Notes under the pieces: model-generated | Told to the model about the DNA's origin: nothing | Database searches by the model: none | Seen by the model: the letters and a program-made list of their open reading frames with translations, nothing else | Source of the DNA: Cyclobacteriaceae bacterium | GTDB lineage: Bacteria > Bacteroidota > Bacteroidia > Cytophagales > Cyclobacteriaceae | Direction: 5' to 3' | Assembly: GCA_013140395.1 (NCBI GenBank) | Contig: JABFSY010000296.1 | Span: 1 to 5,912 of the forward strand | DNA length: 5,912 bases | Shown: piece by piece, positions 5,599 through 5,912 of the stretch | How positions within the stretch are numbered: position 1 is the first letter of the stretch | Layout: each line of letters opens with the position of its first letter | Made by a program: the position numbers and the translations under genes

Positions 5599-5912
5599 TT
5601 ACTTCTTCACTTCTTCATATTCCACATCTTGCGCGTCTGCTCCGCCTGTGGTATTTCCTGCGCCTGTATTGGCATCAGCTCCTGCATTCGGTTGCGCCCC
5701 TGCACCTGGCTGTCCACCTTGTGCGTACATCTCTTGTGAAGCAGCGGTCCAAGCCGTATTGAGTGCGTTCATTGCTGTGTCAATCGCAGCTAGGTCCTGG
5801 CTAGCGTGAGCTTCTTTCAACTTAATCAATGCACCATTGATGGCTGATTTATTTCCTTCCGAAAGTTTGTCACCAAACTCCTTTAGTTGTTTTTCAGTTT
5901 GAAACACCAGTG
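5599..5912 (-). CDS. dnaK: molecular chaperone DnaK (Hsp70), C-terminal end (partial)
   Basis: Only the last 103 residues are in the window; the gene starts beyond base 5912. The fragment begins [20 protein letters not shown], the conserved helical lid of the DnaK substrate-binding domain, and continues through [16 protein letters not shown] low-complexity linker rich in Gly, Ala, Gln and Asn follows, and the protein ends DVEYEEVKK. That acidic tail is the DnaK hallmark (usual ending EEVKD or EEVK), although here the last residue is a second lysine. DnaK is the ATP-dependent Hsp70 that works with DnaJ and GrpE in folding and heat-shock recovery. The GTG at 5907 is an internal valine codon, not a start. 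A terminator follows the stop. Confidence 0.96.
   Translation of the reverse strand, partial: LVFQTEKQLKEFGDKLSEGNKSAINGALIKLKEAHASQDLAAIDTAMNALNTAWTAASQEMYAQGGQPGAGAQPNAGADANTGAGNTTGGADAQDVEYEEVKK

Noticed and set aside
5599..5907. A free-standing 102-residue small protein starting at GTG 5907
   Set aside because: The frame stays open to the window edge and the sequence is the DnaK lid and EEVKK tail, so it is the end of dnaK.

Overview
The window looks like a chromosomal segment of a member of the Bacteroidota, probably a Cytophagales relative. The evidence is indirect. The two clearest promoter-like sites match the Bacteroidota sigma-A pattern (TTTG near -33 and TAnnTTTG near -7), purine-rich Shine-Dalgarno sequences are largely absent before the starts, and the LysC, NhaD and DnaK proteins read like those of that phylum. 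The genes are dense, with no gap above 300 bases. I see no insertion sequence, CRISPR array, tRNA or rRNA.

Left half (1-2690, plus strand): a tight three-gene cluster. It opens with the C-terminal end of an NADP-dependent isocitrate dehydrogenase (icd). A DUF6671-type protein with a C-terminal region of four CxxC pairs follows, overlapping icd by 17 nt. Next comes a complete aceK (isocitrate dehydrogenase kinase/phosphatase), overlapping its neighbour by 4 nt (GTGA). A TCA-cycle enzyme, the enzyme that switches it on and off by phosphorylation, and an uncharacterised protein between them therefore appear to be co-transcribed and translationally coupled. In the classical enterobacterial layout aceK sits instead with the glyoxylate-shunt genes aceB and aceA. 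This cluster is the most interesting part of the window.

Right half (2722-5912, minus strand): three genes in the order dnaK (3' end only), lysC, nhaD when read in the direction of transcription. dnaK ends at a good intrinsic terminator (about 5542-5577). lysC (aspartate kinase) has its own near-consensus -7 element only 22 nt upstream of the ATG I prefer. nhaD (Na+/H+ antiporter) follows after a 122-nt gap that holds a promoter and a perfect 7-bp inverted repeat overlapping its -33 element. nhaD and aceK converge tail to tail with 31 nt between them, and I see no obvious terminator there.

Apart from the icd-DUF6671-aceK set, the genes are ordinary housekeeping functions: carbon flux at isocitrate, entry to lysine/threonine/methionine biosynthesis, sodium/pH homeostasis and protein folding. 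I see no functional link between the two halves.
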